Positions 16,581 through 20,021 of a DNA stretch of 20,021 bases are shown here, piece after piece; within the stretch, counting starts at the first letter, position 1, and every line of letters starts with the position of its first letter. Source of the stretch: CAXMWX01 sp051008185 (GTDB taxonomy: Bacteria > Pseudomonadota > Gammaproteobacteria > Eutrophobiales > Eutrophobiaceae); assembly GCA_051008185.1 (NCBI GenBank), contig JBPCXW010000028.1, positions 1-20,021 on the forward strand, read 5' to 3'. The notes under the pieces were generated by a model. The model saw only the letters and a list, made by a program, of their open reading frames with translations, was not told the origin of the DNA and searched no databases. Position numbers and translations under genes: made by a program.

Positions 16581-19500
16581 ATGCCCAAGTCAACTCATTC
16601 CCCATTTGACCAGCGCTTGACATTGGCGCTGTGGTTCACTCAGCAGTTGGGATACAAGGATAATGTTGAAATGCTTGAAAACCTGCGGGAGTGTAAGGAT
16701 GACTGGGAAGATGGTTTTCATCCGGTGCTGAAAATAGTGACAGCACGGGAAGGCGTAAGAATCCCAAAGGATGAGCTAGCGGAATTGGATGACAACATAC
16801 ACACCGACCTGCAGAAAATAAACGCCAACCGAAAAGAGCCCATATCTCTCAAGTATTTTCAATATCTGGCCACTCTGTCAATAGAGTACTTTCTGCATCG
16901 GCAGTCATCAGGGGCTGGGCAACTACTGCAAGAGCTACAAGACTTTGCCGAATACATGGGAAGCCACCGCTATCCGGCCCCCGAAAGCATTGATGACTTG
17001 AAAAAACTCGCCCTGTGGATGGCCACCGGCGCCGGCAAGACTCTGCTGATGCACTTGAATTACCATCAGTTCCTGCGTCGCCGTCATGAGCTGTTCGCAC
17101 CGGATAATATTATCCTGCTGACCCCCAATGAAACCCTGAGCGCCCAGCATCTGGAAGAGATGCGAGAATCGGGCATCGCCTGTTACCGACACGGTGAAGC
17201 AGTAGGCGGGTTGGGGTTGGAAGGGGGGTGGCCGGTTCGGGTGCTGGAGCTAACCAAATTGACCTCTGGTGAGAGCGGCAAAGTGATTGTGTCCACCAGC
17301 GAGTTTGAAGGCCGCAATCTGGTACTGGTGGACGAGGGGCACAAAGGCACAGGTGGTGAAGCCTTTCTGGCACGAAGGGATGAATTAGCAAAAGACGGCT
17401 TCGTCTTTGAATACAGCGCAACCTATGGGCAGGCATTCGCCCGCACTGGCAAGTCCGAAGACAGGGCGGACGAATATGCCCGTTCTATTGCTTTTGACTA
17501 CTCCTATCGTCATTTCCACGGTGATGGCTATGGCAAGGACTTTGATGTAGTTAATCTGAGTGGTGACCCTGAGGAAGAACGACGGGATGTGCTGATGTTA
17601 GGAAATTTGCTGGTGTTTCTGCAACAGCGCGCTTGCTTTGCGACAGGCCGCGAACAATTTGCCCAACACAATATAGAGTCACCCTTGCTGCTGCTGCTTG
17701 GTGCGCGGGTATCCGGTGGGCAGGGTCGCACTGACATAGTGGATTACCTGCGCTTCCTGCACAAAGTTGCTTTGGACTCCGATTGGGCCAAGGCAGCCGT
17801 GAAAGAAATCCTGCAAGGAAAGACTGGCATTGAGGATGATTGGGGGCAGGATGTTTTCAAGGGGCGGCTGGACTGGCTGAACAAGCAGTTCGGCGGAACT
17901 GACAGCAAGCCAGCAAACCCAACAAAGGTTTATAGGGACCTGCTACACCATGTTTTTCGCGTAGAGAACTCAGGCAAATTGCAGTTCTGCCCCATCCCTG
18001 GTGCCAAGGGAGAAGTAGCGCTGCGGGTAAGTGCCGGGGAGTCCTTCGGGTTGGTCTATGTGGGCAATGATGCCATCAAGAACCTTCAAGAGTTGTTGCA
18101 GGATGAATGCCCTGACATTCAGGTGTTTGATGAAACCGTCATTGAGCCGCAGTTCCACAAGGTTGCCAACGCTTCGTCTCCCATTAACCTGCTCATCGGC
18201 GCAAAAAAGTTTATGGAAGGGTGGAGCAGCTGGCGCGTATCAGGTATGGGGTTGCTGAATGTAGGTCAGAGCGAAGGCCCGCAAATTATTCAACTCTTTG
18301 GCCGAGGTGTACGCTTGAAAGGCGCCAATATGTCACTGAAGCGCGGCGGTGGCGACAATCCGCTACCGGAATTGCCGATATTGGAAACCATGAACATATT
18401 CGGCATCAGGGCCAACTTCATCGGCAATTTCAGAAAGATGCTGGAAGCTGAAGGGGTATGGGAAGATGAACTCTTATTGCCCATCAGCCCTCCCCTCTCC
18501 GAAGCCATGGAAAGCAATCTGCTCGTACCAGAGTACCCAGCGGCAGGCTTTGAAGAACCTGTGGCATTGATTGCTGATGAGCACCTCCGTGTGGAGTTGG
18601 ATATATCATCCTCTGCTTTGAGGGTCGCAAGCAGGGAGGGCGACCAGGGTCAGGCTACGCCCGCCCATGCAAAAGCGGAGGGATCACCGCTATCTGAAGC
18701 GGCACTCCAATGGATTGACTGGGATGACCTTACTAGGAAACTACGAGAATATCGGGTGCGGGCAAACATGTGGAACCTAACTGTTTCACTCGACCATATG
18801 GAGGGAATACTGAATGGTTGTTGTGGCGTGGTTTGTGACACAAGTGCGCCACTGGAACCAACATCCACCGATAACATAAAGCGCATCCGCAACACCGCCT
18901 TTGCCCTGCTGCGGAAATACACAGAAAGGTTCTATAACAAGCGTCGTAGCGAGTGGTCACGAAGCAATATTTCCTATCGGACACTAGACGCTGATCATTT
19001 TGTATTGCCACAGCAACAGACTGGATATGTCCTGTCTTTCAAGCATGTAAGCGGAGCTAGCAGCAGGGAAAGAAAGAAACTCATAGAGCAGCTGCGGGAG
19101 TTGGTAGATAACGAGAAGCAGCTACAGCATATATGGGAAACCGATTCTGACGACTGGCAAGACCCGCCCCCGCGCATCTATCTGGACAGCCACCTATATC
19201 AACCATTGCTGTTGACGGCAAAGCTGGAAGAGGAAGGAATCCGTGTATCGCCCCCAGGATTAAATGAAGGCGAGATATTATTCATCAAAGACCTGCGTTA
19301 TCACCTGAAACAAAATCCGCCACCAAAGGGTACGGAAGTCTATCTGTTACGCAATCAGTCCAGTGCGGGTGTTAGCCTGCTAGATGACGCTGGCAGCACC
19401 TTCCCGGATTTCATCCTTTGGATTAAGCAAGGCGACGAGCAGCGCATTGTCTTCGTTGAACCTCATGGCATGCTGCACGCGCCCGCCTACGACAATGACC

Positions 19501-19724
19501 CAAAGGCGCGCCTGCACGAAACTCTGAATTCCATTAACGAACTACTAAAAGATGAGCAGCCACATGTGAAATTGGATTCCTATGTCATCAGCCAAACCAG
19601 ATACGATGATCTGCACCCTCGTTACGGTGAGGGTGATTGGCAGAAAGAGCAGTTCCGAGACAAACACATCCTCTTCCCTCAGGATGACGATTACATAGAA
19701 TTGCTATTCAAGCACGCACCATGA
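16581..19724 (+). CDS. Type III-like restriction subunit (Res), helicase plus nuclease
   Basis: This 1047-residue superfamily 2 helicase of the type III restriction family has motif I ATGAGKT at residues 148-154, motif II DEGH at 251-254 (followed by KG, usual in Res proteins), an EYSAT motif III-like segment shortly after, and motif VI QLFGRGVRL at 571-579. The C-terminal region holds a likely PD-(D/E)XK-type nuclease core: FPDFILWI with P942-D943, then IVFVEPHGM with E960. The position normally Lys is His962. The protein would translocate or switch on DNA with ATP and cut unmethylated DNA together with Mod. It follows the methyltransferase by 23 bases, so both are probably on one mRNA. Assignment to classical type III is by helicase type and gene pairing; a divergent subclass is possible. 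Confidence 0.88.
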   Translation: MPKSTHSPFDQRLTLALWFTQQLGYKDNVEMLENLRECKDDWEDGFHPVLKIVTAREGVRIPKDELAELDDNIHTDLQKINANRKEPISLKYFQYLATLSIEYFLHRQSSGAGQLLQELQDFAEYMGSHRYPAPESIDDLKKLALWMATGAGKTLLMHLNYHQFLRRRHELFAPDNIILLTPNETLSAQHLEEMRESGIACYRHGEAVGGLGLEGGWPVRVLELTKLTSGESGKVIVSTSEFEGRNLVLVDEGHKGTGGEAFLARRDELAKDGFVFEYSATYGQAFARTGKSEDRADEYARSIAFDYSYRHFHGDGYGKDFDVVNLSGDPEEERRDVLMLGNLLVFLQQRACFATGREQFAQHNIESPLLLLLGARVSGGQGRTDIVDYLRFLHKVALDSDWAKAAVKEILQGKTGIEDDWGQDVFKGRLDWLNKQFGGTDSKPANPTKVYRDLLHHVFRVENSGKLQFCPIPGAKGEVALRVSAGESFGLVYVGNDAIKNLQELLQDECPDIQVFDETVIEPQFHKVANASSPINLLIGAKKFMEGWSSWRVSGMGLLNVGQSEGPQIIQLFGRGVRLKGANMSLKRGGGDNPLPELPILETMNIFGIRANFIGNFRKMLEAEGVWEDELLLPISPPLSEAMESNLLVPEYPAAGFEEPVALIADEHLRVELDISSSALRVASREGDQGQATPAHAKAEGSPLSEAALQWIDWDDLTRKLREYRVRANMWNLTVSLDHMEGILNGCCGVVCDTSAPLEPTSTDNIKRIRNTAFALLRKYTERFYNKRRSEWSRSNISYRTLDADHFVLPQQQTGYVLSFKHVSGASSRERKKLIEQLRELVDNEKQLQHIWETDSDDWQDPPPRIYLDSHLYQPLLLTAKLEEEGIRVSPPGLNEGEILFIKDLRYHLKQNPPPKGTEVYLLRNQSSAGVSLLDDAGSTFPDFILWIKQGDEQRIVFVEPHGMLHAPAYDNDPKARLHETLNSINELLKDEQPHVKLDSYVISQTRYDDLHPRYGEGDWQKEQFRDKHILFPQDDDYIELLFKHAP

Positions 19725-19792
19725 CCCGTGATGGGAAGTTGTTTTTCGGGTTGAAAATTGCCATCTTGGCCCGTCGCTTTCTTCCCCCCACC

Positions 19793-19813
19793 AAAACAGA
19801 CTTCGTCTGTTTT
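19793..19813. terminator. Bidirectional terminator-like hairpin, repeat copy 1
   Basis: AAAACAGAC, loop TTC, GTCTGTTTT: a perfect stem flanked by A-run and T-run, so it could terminate transcription in both directions. It lies about 70 bases after the Res stop. A second hairpin (19815-19822 with 19828-19835, loop TCAAG) adjoins it. The G+C part of the first stem is only 5 bp, so strength is uncertain. Confidence 0.45.
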
Positions 19814-19913
19814 GACTCCCCCTCAAGGGGGGAGTGATGTGAAGTTCGGTGACGGGAAGTTGTTTTTCGGGTTGAAAACTACCATCTTGGCCCGTCGCCT
19901 TCTTCCCCCCACC

Positions 19914-19934
19914 AAAACAGACTTCGTCTGTTTT
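19914..19934. terminator. Bidirectional terminator-like hairpin, repeat copy 2
   Basis: This is the same perfect 9-bp stem and TTC loop as in the first copy, 121 bases downstream, again followed by the C/G-rich hairpin at 19936-19956. After it, 19970-20021 contains no supported feature; a frame could begin at the ATG at 19994 but runs off the window after nine codons. Confidence 0.4.
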
Positions 19935-20021
19935 GACTCCCCCTCAAGGGGGGAGTGATGTGAAGTTCGGTGATTGCTTCTGGCATCGGCCTCTATGGAT
20001 GAAGCCCGCGCTATGCTGGGG

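Larger units (their letters stand above)
13320..19724 (+). mobile_element. Restriction-modification block interrupting the oxidoreductase gene
   Basis: The block starts where quinone oxidoreductase similarity stops and contains the Mod-like and Res-like genes with a candidate promoter of its own. Base composition and codon use differ from the flanking genes (more A+T, especially in the middle of mod). No integrase, transposase, terminal inverted repeat or flanking target duplication is visible, so the insertion mechanism is unknown. The right edge is not defined: the window ends before any gene resumes, and the missing 3' part of the oxidoreductase does not appear. The left edge is given to within about 40 bases. 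Confidence 0.55.
19728..19969. repeat. Two tandem copies of a 121-bp hairpin-bearing element
   Basis: Copies at 19728-19848 and 19849-19969 are nearly identical; the differences I see are a few substitutions, such as GATGGG versus GACGGG at the start, AAATTGCC versus AAACTACC and GCTTTC versus GCCTTC. The first five bases of a further copy (GTGAT) follow at 19970. Each unit holds a 9-bp perfect stem with a TTC loop and, directly after it, an 8-bp stem ACTCCCCC/GGGGGAGT. The period, 121, is not a multiple of three and the peptide frames it opens look non-coding. It fills the space after the Res gene. It may be an intergenic repeat family of this genome. Confidence 0.9.

Noticed and set aside
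19758..19958. Open frame of 66 codons across the tandem repeat
   Set aside because: It merely reads through two repeat units in different frames, is rich in Pro/Ser from the C/G stems, and has no ribosome-binding site; treated as non-coding repeat.
19728..19969. CRISPR-like array
   Set aside because: The units are contiguous 121-bp copies with no unique spacers, and no cas gene is present.
19994..20021. Start of another gene at the right edge
   Set aside because: Only nine codons from an ATG are visible, without a ribosome-binding site or recognisable similarity.

Overview
The window looks like a chromosomal segment of a free-living gammaproteobacterium. GlyQ and GlyS are separate subunits closely resembling the E. 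coli enzymes, BioA is of the E. coli type, and a TonB-dependent receptor is present. Most genes are packed head to tail with ATGA or 1-base overlaps and are G+C rich. I cannot name the genus from sequence alone.

Left part (1-5059): the 3' end of a TonB-dependent outer-membrane receptor; a short spacer holding a minus-strand fossil of an integrase-type (DDE) transposase; then a four-gene operon, 628-5059, of a GldA-like ATPase, a GldF-like ABC-2 permease, a GldG-like auxiliary protein and a DUF4340 protein. Together these probably form one inner-membrane ABC complex with two periplasm-facing accessory subunits.

Centre (5115-13094): glyQ-glyS (tetrameric glycyl-tRNA synthetase) followed by a PlsC-like acyltransferase. 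These converge on a minus-strand pair in which bioA (biotin synthesis) is translationally coupled to a downstream ferredoxin/rubredoxin reductase-like flavoprotein. Diverging from bioA across about 46 bp is a NodI/NodJ-like ABC exporter pair.

Right part (13095-20021): a quinone oxidoreductase gene begins directly after the exporter but loses family similarity after about 72 codons. At that point an accessory block starts, with its own candidate promoter. It carries a very long beta-class DNA methyltransferase (Mod-like, 1037 aa) and a helicase/nuclease (Res-like, 1047 aa), i.e. a type III-like restriction-modification system. The block is followed by two tandem copies of a 121-bp element, each with two strong hairpins. 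The restriction system interrupting the oxidoreductase gene, the unusually long N-terminal half of Mod, the A+T-richer centre of Mod and the altered nuclease motif in Res are the most interesting parts of the window.
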